DNA of 64,000 bases from Streptomyces fagopyri (GCF_009498275.1 NZ_CP045643.1:806001-870000); one strand, 5' to 3'. Shown: positions 11,028-19,746, counted from the stretch's first letter. Notes: a model not told the origin generated them from the letters alone. Translations and numbers: made by a program.

Positions 11028-12641
11028 ATGACCGAACTACCTGGGCTGTTACCGGGACTTGACCGACGACGGTTCCTCCGCACCGCGGCCGCGCTCAGCG
11101 GCGCCGGGATGCTGGGCACGCTCGCCGGCTGCACATCACCCGGATCGGAGTCGGGCGCCGCCGCGGGCGGCGGCGAGTTCGGGGGCCGGACGCTGACGTC
11201 CGCCGCCGAGCTGCCCGAACGCTTCAGCACGCCGCTGCCGATCCCCCCGGTGAAACGGCCCGCGCGCACCACCGCGGACACCGACTACTACGACATCACC
11301 GCGCGGGAGGCCCGCGTGGAGATCCTGCCCGGCCTGCGGACGGCCATCATGGGGTACGACGGGATCTTCCCGGGCCCCACCATCGCGACGCGACGCGGGC
11401 GCAGGACCGTACTGCGCTACCGCAACCAGCTAGACGTGCCGACCGTCGTGCACCTGCACGGCGGGCACACCCCGCCCGAGAGCGACGGGTTCCCGACCGA
11501 TCTCGTACTGCCCGCCACCGGCGGCGCGCGGTTCGCGGAGCAGGCGGTCGGCGGCAGGACCAGTACCGGTACCCGCGACTACACGTATCCCCTCGACCAG
11601 CGGGCGGCGACGCTGTGGTACCACGACCATCGCATGGGCTTCACCGGTCCCCAGGTCTGGCGCGGGCTGGCCGGCTTCCTGCTGGTGACCGACGACGAGG
11701 AGGCGGCGCTGCCGCTGCCCCGTGCGGAGCGCGACATCCCGCTGATGATCGCCGACCGCGCCTTCGACGCGGACGGATCGTTGCGGTACCCCTCGATGGA
11801 TCCGCGCCTGATCAGCATGGCGGGCGTGGACGCGGACCACATGGCCGGTGCGGCCGGTGACGTCGTCCTCGTCAACGGGGCTCCCTGGCCGGAGCTGGAG
11901 GTCGACGCGGCGCGCTACCGGTTCCGGATCCTCAACGCGTCCAACGCCCGCCGCTACGAGCTCGCCCTCGACCCCGCACCCCACGGCGGCGGCCCGTTCA
12001 CCCAGATCGGCTCGGACCAGGGCCTGCTGGCGGCGCCGCTGCGGCACACCACCCTTCCGATCGCCCCGGCGGAGCGGTTCGACGTGGTCGTCGACTTCTC
12101 CGGCTGGCCGGTCGGCACCAGGGTGACGCTCACCAACCGGGCGGGAGGGGGCGGGACCGGGCAGATCATGCGGTTCGTCGTCGCCCGCAGGGCGACCGAC
12201 GACAGCCGGATACCCGCGAGGCTCTCCTCGATCGAGCCGCTGCCGACCGCCTCGGCGACGAGACGGCCGTGGATGTTCCGCAAGGGCCGGGTGACGAGCA
12301 TGGGGACGGACGCGGCCGGCTGGGTCATCAACGGCCGTGAGTTCGACCCCCGGCGGGTGGACGCGGCCCCCCGCCTCGGGGAGGTGGAGGTCTGGCGTCT
12401 GGCCACCGACGCCTACCACCCCGTACACATCCACCTCTCGCCCTTCCAGGTCCTCTCCCGCGACGGCGGCCCGCCCGGTCCCGCCGACCACGGGTGGAAG
12501 GACACGATCGATCTCCGGCCCAAGCAGTACGCCGACGTGGCCGTCCGGTTCGACGACTACGCGGGCCGGTACCTGCTGCACTGCCACAACCTCGAACACG
12601 AGGACATGGCCATGATGGCCACCTTCCGGACCGGTCGCTGA
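11028..12641 (+). CDS. Multicopper oxidase, Tat-exported putative lipoprotein
   Basis: A 537-residue three-domain multicopper oxidase of the CueO/CotA/phenoxazinone-synthase group. The N-terminus has a twin-arginine motif (DRRRFLRTAA) and a lipobox-like LAGC, so the protein is probably exported folded and lipid-anchored. All four copper-ligand blocks are present: HLHGGH, WYHDHRMGF, HPVHIHLSPF and HCHNLEHEDMAMM; the last holds the Cys-His electron-transfer pair of the type 1 and type 3 centres and a Met axial ligand. It should oxidise phenolics, bilirubin-like compounds or Cu(I) with O2. The next gene starts 10 bases after its stop. The divergent two-component system may control it. Confidence 0.92.
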   Translation: MTELPGLLPGLDRRRFLRTAAALSGAGMLGTLAGCTSPGSESGAAAGGGEFGGRTLTSAAELPERFSTPLPIPPVKRPARTTADTDYYDITAREARVEILPGLRTAIMGYDGIFPGPTIATRRGRRTVLRYRNQLDVPTVVHLHGGHTPPESDGFPTDLVLPATGGARFAEQAVGGRTSTGTRDYTYPLDQRAATLWYHDHRMGFTGPQVWRGLAGFLLVTDDEEAALPLPRAERDIPLMIADRAFDADGSLRYPSMDPRLISMAGVDADHMAGAAGDVVLVNGAPWPELEVDAARYRFRILNASNARRYELALDPAPHGGGPFTQIGSDQGLLAAPLRHTTLPIAPAERFDVVVDFSGWPVGTRVTLTNRAGGGGTGQIMRFVVARRATDDSRIPARLSSIEPLPTASATRRPWMFRKGRVTSMGTDAAGWVINGREFDPRRVDAAPRLGEVEVWRLATDAYHPVHIHLSPFQVLSRDGGPPGPADHGWKDTIDLRPKQYADVAVRFDDYAGRYLLHCHNLEHEDMAMMATFRTGR

Positions 12642-12650
12642 GGAGAACCC

Positions 12651-14885
12651 GTGCAGACCTTCGCGCTCTTCCTGCTGCGCCGTCGCCGGTGGGTGATCGG
12701 CTTCTGGCTGGTCGTCCTGCTGGCCGGGGGCACCGCGGCCGGCCGGCTGCCGGACCGGCTGTCGTCGGACTTCTCGCTGCCCGGCCAGGAGGGTTCCGAG
12801 ACCCAGGCCGAGCTCGCCCGCACCTACGGCGTCTCGGCCGATCTGGGCTGTCTGCCGGTGCTCACCGCGCCGGCCGGCCGCACGATCGCTCGCGCGGACG
12901 TCACCGCCGTCGCGGACCGGATCCGCGCGATGGGCGGCGTCCAGGTGCTCGACTACGGCGGCACCGGTGATCCGGACTTCCTGACCGAAGACGGGCACAG
13001 TACGTTCCTGCTCGTCTACGGACCGCAGCCGGCCGGCTTCGACGACCCGCTCGCCGATCCTGTGGACCGCACGGTCCGGGCGGCGGCACGGGAGCGGGGT
13101 CTGACGGCCGCCGTCACCGGCTACAACCAGCTCGCGGCCGGCAGCGACACCGGCGGCGACAAGGGGCTCAGCGTGCTGGGCGAGACACTGGTCGGCGCGC
13201 TGGGCGCGCTGCTGGTGCTGGTCTTCGTGTTCGCGTCGTTCCTCGCCCTGGTCCCGCTGCTGATCGCTGGCGTGTCCATCCTGGCGACGTTCCTGGTCGT
13301 CCTCGGCCTGACCACGTTCACGGACGTGTCCTTCGTCGTGCAGTTCCTTATCGCTCTCGTCGGGCTGGGCGTCGCGATCGACTACTCACTGCTGGTGGTC
13401 TCCCGCTGGCGCGAGGAGCGGGCCCGCGGCCGGTCGAACGACGAAGCGGTCGTCACGGCGGTGACGACGGCGGGACGAGCGGTGCTCGCCTCCGGCATCA
13501 CCGTCGCGATCAGCCTGGTCGCGCTGGTCGTGGTCGACGTGCCGCTGATCAGGAGCATGGGCTTCGGCGGCATGGTGATCCCGGTGATCAGCACCCTGGT
13601 CGTACTCACCCTGCTGCCGGTCCTGCTGAGCGTGGCCGGCCCCCGCGTCGACCGGCCCCGGCTCCGTACGGAGGGACACACCTCACGGGCCTGGTCGGCC
13701 TGGGCACGGGGGGTCGTGCGGTACCGCTGGGCCGCCGCCGGGGTCGCCTGTGCCGCGCTCGCGCTGGCGATCGTCCCGGTCTTCGGGCTTCAGATCGGCC
13801 AGTCCGGTTCCGACTCCCTGGCCCGCGACGGCGTGGCCCACGACACGCTGGCGGCGCTCCGTACCGGCGGGGTGGGCGACGGGGTGCTGACGCCGATGCC
13901 GTTGCTGGTCCGGTCCGGCGCGGACGCCACCGCGGTCGCCACGGCCGCCGGGCGCGTGGACGGCGTCCGGATGGCGGTCGTCGCCCCGGCCGCGAGGGGC
14001 GGTGTCACCGAGGTGGTCGTGGTGCCCGAGCACGAGACGGTGGACAACACCAGTGTGGCCGTGGTGAGTGCGGTACGGAACGCGACGAGGGGCCTGCCGG
14101 GGTACATCGGCGTGGCCGGCCGCGGCGCCGTCGTCCTCGACTACCAGCGGGCGGTCTTCGACAACTTTCCGTATGTGCTGGGTCTGATCGCCCTGGTCAC
14201 CTTCGTGCTGCTGGTCCGTACGTTCCGCTCACTGCTGCTGCCGCTCAAGGCGGTGCTGCTCAACCTGGTCAGCGTGGCCGCGGTGTTCGGGTCGGTCACC
14301 TGGTTCTGGCAGGACGGACACGGCTCGGGGGCGCTGTTCGGGATCGCGGCGACCGGCGCGCTGACGTTCTGGCTGCCGGTCCTGATCTTCGCGTTCCTGT
14401 TCGGGCTGTCCATGGACTACGAGGTCTTCATCCTGGCCCGGATGCGCGAGGAGTACGACCGCACCGGTTCGACGTCGTACGCGGTGGAGCACGGACTGGG
14501 ACGCACCGGGCGGCTGGTCACCTCGGCCGCGCTGATCCTGTTCTTCGCGTTCGCCGCGCTGGCCGCCGCCCCCGGTACCGACATCAAGGTCCTGGCCACC
14601 GCTCTGGGCGCGGGCATCCTGCTCGACGCCACCGTGGTGCGGGCACTGCTGGTACCGGCGATGGTGTCGCTGTTCGGCAAGTACAACTGGTGGCTGCCCG
14701 CGGGGATCGCGAGACTGCTGCGCGTCGAAGCGTCGCCCTTGACTCCGGACACGGTCGTCCCGGCCGGTCACGACGCGGGCTCGCACCCACAGGTCGACGA
14801 TTCGGCCGTGGCCGACACCGGGGCCGACGCTCTCACCGGCGACGACCGGGGCGAAGTCCGCGACGGATCCGCGCCGGTGCGGTGA
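12651..14885 (+). CDS. MMPL-family RND-type exporter
   Basis: A 744-residue transporter of the MMPL/RND superfamily, with two repeats of one helix, a roughly 140-residue extracytoplasmic loop and a five-helix bundle. Diagnostic motifs are VGLGVAIDYSLLVVSRWREE in the first half and FAFLFGLSMDYEVFILARMREEYD in the second, with the Asp-Tyr pairs that relay protons. It starts with GTG at 12651, with GAGGAG overlapping the stop of the oxidase gene, so the two form one operon. MMPL proteins export lipids, siderophores or hydrophobic toxins. Pairing with an exported oxidase suggests a detoxification or modification-and-export unit, which is inference. Confidence 0.9.
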   Translation: MQTFALFLLRRRRWVIGFWLVVLLAGGTAAGRLPDRLSSDFSLPGQEGSETQAELARTYGVSADLGCLPVLTAPAGRTIARADVTAVADRIRAMGGVQVLDYGGTGDPDFLTEDGHSTFLLVYGPQPAGFDDPLADPVDRTVRAAARERGLTAAVTGYNQLAAGSDTGGDKGLSVLGETLVGALGALLVLVFVFASFLALVPLLIAGVSILATFLVVLGLTTFTDVSFVVQFLIALVGLGVAIDYSLLVVSRWREERARGRSNDEAVVTAVTTAGRAVLASGITVAISLVALVVVDVPLIRSMGFGGMVIPVISTLVVLTLLPVLLSVAGPRVDRPRLRTEGHTSRAWSAWARGVVRYRWAAAGVACAALALAIVPVFGLQIGQSGSDSLARDGVAHDTLAALRTGGVGDGVLTPMPLLVRSGADATAVATAAGRVDGVRMAVVAPAARGGVTEVVVVPEHETVDNTSVAVVSAVRNATRGLPGYIGVAGRGAVVLDYQRAVFDNFPYVLGLIALVTFVLLVRTFRSLLLPLKAVLLNLVSVAAVFGSVTWFWQDGHGSGALFGIAATGALTFWLPVLIFAFLFGLSMDYEVFILARMREEYDRTGSTSYAVEHGLGRTGRLVTSAALILFFAFAALAAAPGTDIKVLATALGAGILLDATVVRALLVPAMVSLFGKYNWWLPAGIARLLRVEASPLTPDTVVPAGHDAGSHPQVDDSAVADTGADALTGDDRGEVRDGSAPVR

Positions 14886-14939
14886 GGGAGACGACCGGGG
14901 CACCGTGTCCGCGACCGTGCACACGGATGCGGTGCGACG

Positions 14940-15065
14940 GGCGGGGCGCCTTCCGCGAGGGGTACGTGCGGAGGCGGCGCGAGGACCGGGGCACCGTCCG
15001 TGAGGGCGTGTGCGAAGGCGGCGCCGGGCACCGTCCGCGAGGGGTGTGCGGGTGCGGTGGCACGC
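14940..15065 (+). repeat. Three imperfect direct repeats downstream of the MMPL gene
   Basis: The intergenic stretch holds three degenerate copies of a roughly 28-bp unit, starting near 14951, 14995 and 15032. All carry TCCG(C/T)GAGGG followed by a GTGCG-rich end; the first two continue into GAGGCGGCG or GAAGGCGGCG. No good gene is visible here, and I see no transposon ends. Confidence 0.5.
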
Positions 15066-15126
15066 GCGCCGCCGGGTGCCCGGGCGGCGCCGGGAGCAGG
15101 AGGGGTGCTGTCGGCGGCGGCCGGGA

Positions 15127-15318
15127 TCAGCGGTCGGCGATGTCCTCGCGGAGGCCGTCGGAGAACTCCCACCACGACAGGGGGAGCCAGTCACCGTTGA
15201 TGAACGCGTCGACCGTGGCGCCTCGACCGCGGACCGTCACGGTCGTCCCGGGAGGGTATGTGGTGCCCGACAGTCCCGGTACGGGGACAAGCAGGGTTCC
15301 GAGTCTCTGTGCTGACAC
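15127..15318 (-). CDS. Small protein of unknown function
   Basis: A 63-residue protein starting with GTG at 15318, preceded by GGAGAG at good spacing. Codon use matches the surrounding genes. It has a central VTVRGRGATVDAFINGDWLPLSWWEF segment, rich in beta-strand formers with a tryptophan cluster, and a short acidic helix at the end (DGLREDIADR). No signal peptide or membrane segment is visible. I do not recognise the family; the well-formed start and codon use are the reasons for calling it real. Confidence 0.55.
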   Translation of the reverse strand: MSAQRLGTLLVPVPGLSGTTYPPGTTVTVRGRGATVDAFINGDWLPLSWWEFSDGLREDIADR

Positions 15319-15485
15319 CTTTCGCTCTCCCTTTCCATTCTCCCGCCACGGCAGCGGAATGCCATTCGTGCCGACATTACCGGCTTGTCCGATCGGGCAG
15401 ACCGGACAATCATGAGAGATGGGTCACGCGATGAAAGCGGCGGGGGTGACAACCGGACGCGCTTTTCCCGACGGAGGTACCTGCC

Positions 15486-16619
15486 ATGAAGGCCGTTGTG
15501 TACAAGGGACCGTTCACCGTGGCGGTCGAAGAGATCGAAAGGCCCGGCATCCAGCACCCGAACGACGCGATCGTACGCATCACCTCCACCGCGATATGCG
15601 GCTCGGACCTGCACATGTACGAGGGTCGCACCGCTGCCGAGCCCGGCATCGTCTTCGGCCACGAGAACATGGGAATCATCGAGGAGATCGGCCAGGGCGT
15701 CACCTCGCTCAAGAAGGGCGACCGCGTCGTCATGCCCTTCAACGTCGCCTGCGGTTTCTGCACCAACTGCGTCGAGGGATTCACGGGATACTGTCTCACC
15801 GTCAATCCCGGTTTCGCCGGCGGCGCTTACGGCTATGTGGCCATGGGACCGTACAAGGGCGGTCAGGCCGATTATCTTCGCGTCCCCTACGCCGACTTCA
15901 ACTGCCTGAAGCTCCCACCGGGAGAGGAACACGAGAGCGACTTCATCCTGCTCGCCGACATCTTCCCCACCGGCTACCACGGCTGCGAACTCGCGCAGGT
16001 CCGGCCCGGCGAGAGCGTCGCGGTGTACGGCGGCGGGCCGGTCGGACTCATGGCCGCCTACTCGGCGTTGATACGCGGCGCGAAGAAGGTGTTCGTCGTG
16101 GACCGCGTCGCCGAACGGCTGCAGAAGGCCGAGGAGATCGGCGCGGTTGCGATCAACTTCGCCGAGGGCGACCCCGTCGAGCAGATCAAGGACCGGACCG
16201 AGGGCATCGGCACGGACAAGGGTGTGGACGCCGTCGGTTACCAGGCCACGGCGCACGGCACGGAACGCGAGGAACCGGCGACCGTCCTCAACTCGCTCGT
16301 GGGGACGGTCCGGGCGACCGGAGCGGTCGGCGTACCCGGACTCTATGTCCCGTCCGACCCCGGCGGCCCGGACGAACAGGCCAAGCACGGCATGCTCCTG
16401 GTGGCGATCGGCAAGCTCTTCGAGAAGGGCCTGCGGATCGGGACGGGCCAGTGCAACGTGAAGCGCTACAACCGCTTCCTGCGCGACATGATCATCGAGG
16501 GCCGGGCGAAGCCGAGCTTCGTCGTCTCCCATGAAATGCCGCTGGATCAGGCGCCGTCGGCGTACGACAAGTTCGACAAGCGGATCGAGGGTTACACGAA
16601 GGTCGTGCTGCACCCGTAG
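15486..16619 (+). CDS. Glutathione-independent formaldehyde dehydrogenase-type Zn alcohol dehydrogenase
   Basis: A 377-residue medium-chain dehydrogenase resembling Pseudomonas FdhA. It keeps the catalytic-zinc residues Cys (AICGSDLHMYEG) and His-Glu (FGHENMG). The structural-zinc lobe appears altered: the stretch VACGFCTNCVEGFTGYC keeps a row of cysteines. The Rossmann motif VYGGGPVGLMAA binds NAD. The family oxidises formaldehyde or other aldehydes with NAD and without glutathione. GGAGG lies 10 bases before the ATG. It is transcribed alone, with the promoter between it and the divergent small protein. Confidence 0.88.
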   Translation: MKAVVYKGPFTVAVEEIERPGIQHPNDAIVRITSTAICGSDLHMYEGRTAAEPGIVFGHENMGIIEEIGQGVTSLKKGDRVVMPFNVACGFCTNCVEGFTGYCLTVNPGFAGGAYGYVAMGPYKGGQADYLRVPYADFNCLKLPPGEEHESDFILLADIFPTGYHGCELAQVRPGESVAVYGGGPVGLMAAYSALIRGAKKVFVVDRVAERLQKAEEIGAVAINFAEGDPVEQIKDRTEGIGTDKGVDAVGYQATAHGTEREEPATVLNSLVGTVRATGAVGVPGLYVPSDPGGPDEQAKHGMLLVAIGKLFEKGLRIGTGQCNVKRYNRFLRDMIIEGRAKPSFVVSHEMPLDQAPSAYDKFDKRIEGYTKVVLHP

Positions 16620-16782
16620 TCCGAGCAGGCCGACAGAACCCGTCCGCGGGGAAGGACGCGAGGCTGGAGCCGTAGTGGGTCGTACGGCTCCGGCCTCCGG
16701 GCGTTCTGCCCGCGATGGTGCCGCACCGGCCGCTCCAAGGGCCGCCGTACGTCTGCGGGTGAGGAGCGCACGAGGTGAAACG

Positions 16783-16848
16783 ATGAGCCCTGCATGCGCC
16801 CCCGCATCCGTGGGGAGAATGCGCGAGTGCCAGCGCTCGTACGGCTGA
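16783..16848 (+). CDS. Possible 21-codon upstream ORF
   Basis: ATG at 16783 is preceded by GAGGTGA at ideal spacing and opens a 21-codon frame (MSPACAPASVGRM...) that ends 51 bases before the FAD-subunit gene. A good Shine-Dalgarno and the position just upstream of a gene suggest a leader peptide, but no known leader family fits. It could be chance. Confidence 0.25.
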   Translation: MSPACAPASVGRMRECQRSYG

Positions 16849-16899
16849 GCTGCCGCGTTCCACCATCGCCAACTCCCCAGGAAAGCAGGGTCGGCTGCC

Positions 16900-17622
16900 A
16901 TGCTGCTGCGTCTGCCCACGTCCGTGTCCGAAGCACAGGAGTGCATGGCCGAGGGGGCGGAGCCGATCGGCGGCGCGACACTCGTCTGGGCCGCCTGGCA
17001 GCGGGACGGCTTTCCCGAGCGGGCCATGTCGCTGCGCAACCTGCCGGAGGCCAACGCGATCGGGCCCCGGTCGCTGGGCTCCGCCGTGGTGCTGAACCGG
17101 ATCGACGACCGTGTGCCGGAGGTACTGCGGCGGGCGGCCGGCTCGGTGGGGACCGGAGCCGTCCGCCGGACGGCCACGGTGGGGGGCAACCTCGTCGGCA
17201 GCACGCTGCGCTGCCTGCTGCCCGCGGCACTCGTCCTGGACGCCGGCGCGACCGTGCTGGAACCGGACAGGGTGTACGAGACGGACCTGGCCGAGGTGAT
17301 CGCCAAGCACCATCTGCTGCTCAGCCTGAACTGGCGTGAACCGAGGGTCAGCGGCTACCACAAGGTGTCCGGCGACGCGGGCGGACCGCCGCCCCTCGTC
17401 GTCGCCACCGCCGTGCACGCCGACGACGACGGACGCCACCGTCTGAGGATCGCGGTCCGGGACGGCTACGAGGTCCTCTGCGAGAGCGTCGAGTGCGACA
17501 GGGACACCGCGCAGGTCCTCCACACCCTGGAGCGTACGGACATCGGCGCACTCCACTCCACGGCCTCGGAGTTGGTCCGCGATCAGGTCGCCGCCGTCCT
17601 GGCCCGTGTCACCGACCGCTGA
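16900..17622 (+). CDS. Orphan FAD-binding subunit of the molybdenum hydroxylase type (CoxM/XdhB-like)
   Basis: A 240-residue protein resembling the medium FAD subunit of xanthine/CO dehydrogenases. It has the N-terminal pattern LPTSVSEAQ...PIGGATLVW and the flavin-binding VPEVLRRAAGSVGTGAVRRTATVGGNLVGST. A CO-dehydrogenase-FAD-like C-terminal domain follows (VSGYHKVSG...). It is somewhat short for the family (usually 270-300). No large molybdopterin or 2Fe-2S subunit gene is adjacent, so it either works with subunits encoded elsewhere or has been repurposed as a stand-alone flavoprotein. Confidence 0.75.
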   Translation: MLLRLPTSVSEAQECMAEGAEPIGGATLVWAAWQRDGFPERAMSLRNLPEANAIGPRSLGSAVVLNRIDDRVPEVLRRAAGSVGTGAVRRTATVGGNLVGSTLRCLLPAALVLDAGATVLEPDRVYETDLAEVIAKHHLLLSLNWREPRVSGYHKVSGDAGGPPPLVVATAVHADDDGRHRLRIAVRDGYEVLCESVECDRDTAQVLHTLERTDIGALHSTASELVRDQVAAVLARVTDR

Positions 17623-17712
17623 TCCGGGGGCCGGGAGACTCGGCCGACAGTCCCGGGCCGGGACGTTCGGCCGAGGGCCGGGCTCGCGGACTGTAGTCGG
17701 GTGTAAGGGAGT

Positions 17713-18219
17713 TCACGTCTCGTCCGCCGGAAGCGCGTACAGGCGGGGAAGGTTGACCACGATCGCCTCCTGGGTGCTGCGGGCGATGACGACCACCGCT
17801 TCGTCGTCGGGGTCCGGGTTCTCCTCCCGGTGCGGCACGAACGGCGGGACGAAGATGTAGTCACCCGGGGAGGTGCGCAGCCGTACCTCCTCCGGCTCGC
17901 TTCCGGAGTCGTCGAGGAAGACGAACTCGGGGTGTCCGCTCACCACATAGATGGCGGTCTCGGACTCTCCGTGATGGTGGTCGGACGACGAGGTGGCGGG
18001 TGCCACGTGGGTCTGGCCCATCCACAGCTTCTCGGAGCCCACGTTCTTCCCGCTGACGGCCGCGAACCTGCGCATGCCGCCGCTCTGGGCGGTGTCACCG
18101 TCGAGGGAATCGGACCGGACGTGGTGCAGCCGGGTGCGCAGCGGCGCGGCCACGCGGTCCGCGGCGTCGTGGAGATGCGGGTGAAAGCCTTCACCAGGGG
18201 TCGTCGACGGCTCGCTCAT
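17713..18219 (-). CDS. Cupin-domain protein
   Basis: A 168-residue single-domain cupin. Motif 1 is SDHHHGESETAIYVVSGHPEF and motif 2 SPGDYIFVPPFVPHREEN, giving the usual three His and one Glu metal ligands (HHHGE...H). It probably binds Fe(II) or Mn(II); a dioxygenase or isomerase role is possible but the substrate is not evident. The promoter places the transcription start at or within a base of the ATG (18219), so the mRNA looks leaderless. It is divergent from the Rrf2 regulator gene. Confidence 0.8.
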   Translation of the reverse strand: MSEPSTTPGEGFHPHLHDAADRVAAPLRTRLHHVRSDSLDGDTAQSGGMRRFAAVSGKNVGSEKLWMGQTHVAPATSSSDHHHGESETAIYVVSGHPEFVFLDDSGSEPEEVRLRTSPGDYIFVPPFVPHREENPDPDDEAVVVIARSTQEAIVVNLPRLYALPADET

Positions 18220-18226
18220 GACCGGG

Positions 18227-18269
18227 ACGCTAGGGCCGTCCCGAAAAGGATGTCAAGAGGTGTCCATTG
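18227..18269 (-). promoter_or_regulatory. Promoter of the cupin gene with adjacent GGACACC half-site
   Basis: Read on the minus strand, TTGACA (18251-18256) and TAGCGT (18227-18232) are separated by 18 bases. Seven bases separate the -10 element from the ATG, predicting a leaderless transcript. CAATGGACACC lies immediately upstream of the -35 (18259-18269 read in reverse). The same 11 bases occur at the right half of the palindrome ahead of the leader-peptide gene at 19757-19767. Confidence 0.65.
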
Positions 18270-18356
18270 CCGTTCACCTGCGGCAACGTTCCCGCAATGA
18301 AGGGCGCGAGCCGTTCGGCCCCCTCGCTCCGCACACTCCTCAGGCATGATGTGCGC

Positions 18357-18791
18357 ATGCATATTTCCGCGAAGGCGGACTACGCCATGCGGGCGCTGCT
18401 GGAGCTCGCCCGTGAACCCGCCCGTCCGCTGACCTGCGAGGCCATCGCCTCTTCGCAGGAGATCCCGTTCCGGTTCCTGAAGTCCGTGGTCGGCGAACTG
18501 CGCAGAGCGGGCCTGGTGCGCAGCCAGCGTGGCTGCGAGGGCGGCTACTGGCTCGGCAGGCCCGCGGAGGAGATCACTCTGCTGGACGTCGCGCGTGCTG
18601 TCGACGGCGAGTTGATCACCCTGCGCGGCGCGCCGCTGGACGGCCTCGACTATCCCGGTCCCGCGGCGGGGCTGCCGGAGGTGTGGCGCGAGGTCGAAGC
18701 GGGTGCGGCCGCCGTCCTGGGCGGGGTGACCCTGAGGTCGCTGCTGCCCGAGGGAGCGGCCGGCGGGCTGGCCCGGACGGGCGCCGCGTGA
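18357..18791 (+). CDS. Rrf2-family transcriptional regulator lacking cluster cysteines
   Basis: A 144-residue winged-helix regulator beginning with the family signature MHISAKADYAMRALLELA, then FRFLKSVVGELRRAGLVRSQRGCEGGYWLGR. IscR/NsrR-type regulators carry three cysteines after this point to hold an iron-sulfur cluster. Here that region (DGELITLRGAPLDGLDYPG) has none, so it should sense something else, as the cysteine regulator CymR does. Its stop overlaps the next start (GTGA), giving a two-gene operon with the DsbA-like gene. Its closeness to the sulfur-type transport cluster makes it a candidate regulator of that cluster; this is inference. Confidence 0.85.
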   Translation: MHISAKADYAMRALLELAREPARPLTCEAIASSQEIPFRFLKSVVGELRRAGLVRSQRGCEGGYWLGRPAEEITLLDVARAVDGELITLRGAPLDGLDYPGPAAGLPEVWREVEAGAAAVLGGVTLRSLLPEGAAGGLARTGAA

Positions 18792-19687
18792 CGGGCTCGC
18801 CGGTGCCGCCGGCGGTCGAAGTGGTGGAGTACACCGACCCGTTGTGTCCCTGGGCCTGGGGATCCGAGCCCGTCTTCCGCGCCTTGCGAGCGGCGCTGGC
18901 CGGCCGGGTGCGCTGGCGGCGGGTGTACGCGATCCTCTTCGACCACGACGACGACCCGCCGCCCGACCCGGCCGCGGAGACCGCCTGGTACGCGCGCTAC
19001 GTCGAGGACATCAGCGCGCACAGCCACGCCCCGCGGGCCCGGCGACTCAGCCGGGTGGCGGCCAGTTCCTGGCCCTCCTCCCTGGTCGCCAAGGCCGCCG
19101 AACGGCAGGGCGGTGACGTCGCCGAGCGGGTGCTGCGACGGCTGCGGGAGACCGTGTTCGTACTCGGGGAGCCGGCGGACACCGCCGCGCTGGCGCTGTC
19201 CGCGGTGCGCGGCACACCGGGGCTCGACCTGCGGCGGCTGACGACCGACGCCGCGTCCGGGGCGGTGCGGGAACAGGTGCGGGCCGACCGGGCGGAGGCG
19301 CGCCGGCCGGTTCCCGAGGTGCTGGTGCCGGGGGGCGGGTCACCGCATCCCGGCGCGGCCAAGGAGACCGGCGGCGGCGGGCGCCGGTACGCGCTGCCGA
19401 CTCTGCTGGTCCGGTCGGGCGCGGGGTGTCGCGCGGTGCCCGGCTGGCGGCCCTTCGAGGAGTACGCCGCCGCCGTCGACGCGCTCCGTCCCGGGCTGCT
19501 GAGGGTCCCCGCACCGCTCTCCCCGGCCGACGCGCTGGAGCGCTACCGGAGCCTGACGGATCCCGAGCGGCGGCTGCTCACGGCCGGTGCGTGGCCGCCG
19601 GCGCACGCCGTGCGGGTGGAGACCGGCAACGGCCCCTTGTGGCTGCATCCCGACGAGGCCGCGGCGCATCCCGCCGCCCGCCGCTGA
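18788..19687 (+). CDS. DsbA/FrnE-like thioredoxin-fold protein with a CPWA active site
   Basis: A 299-residue protein that starts with GTG inside the stop of the Rrf2 gene. It has the N-terminal YTDPLCPWAWG of FrnE/DsbA-like proteins. In place of the usual Cys-x-x-Cys it has Cys20-Pro-Trp-Ala23, so it cannot form the standard disulfide and may act through a single thiol, for example in glutathione/mycothiol-type transfer or chaperoning. A helical insertion (90-190) and the cis-Pro-like ALPTLLV loop follow. No signal peptide is present, so it is cytoplasmic. Confidence 0.78.
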   Translation: MTGSPVPPAVEVVEYTDPLCPWAWGSEPVFRALRAALAGRVRWRRVYAILFDHDDDPPPDPAAETAWYARYVEDISAHSHAPRARRLSRVAASSWPSSLVAKAAERQGGDVAERVLRRLRETVFVLGEPADTAALALSAVRGTPGLDLRRLTTDAASGAVREQVRADRAEARRPVPEVLVPGGGSPHPGAAKETGGGGRRYALPTLLVRSGAGCRAVPGWRPFEEYAAAVDALRPGLLRVPAPLSPADALERYRSLTDPERRLLTAGAWPPAHAVRVETGNGPLWLHPDEAAAHPAARR

Positions 19688-19746
19688 GCACTTCCCCCTG
19701 ACGGGCAGGTCTCTGATCTGCGATCAGTGACCGTCCCGCCGAATGA

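Noticed and set aside
15486..16619. Assignment as glutathione- or mycothiol-dependent formaldehyde dehydrogenase
   Set aside because: The structural-zinc lobe and the DLHMYEG and GHENMG motifs fit the glutathione-independent FdhA-like group better.
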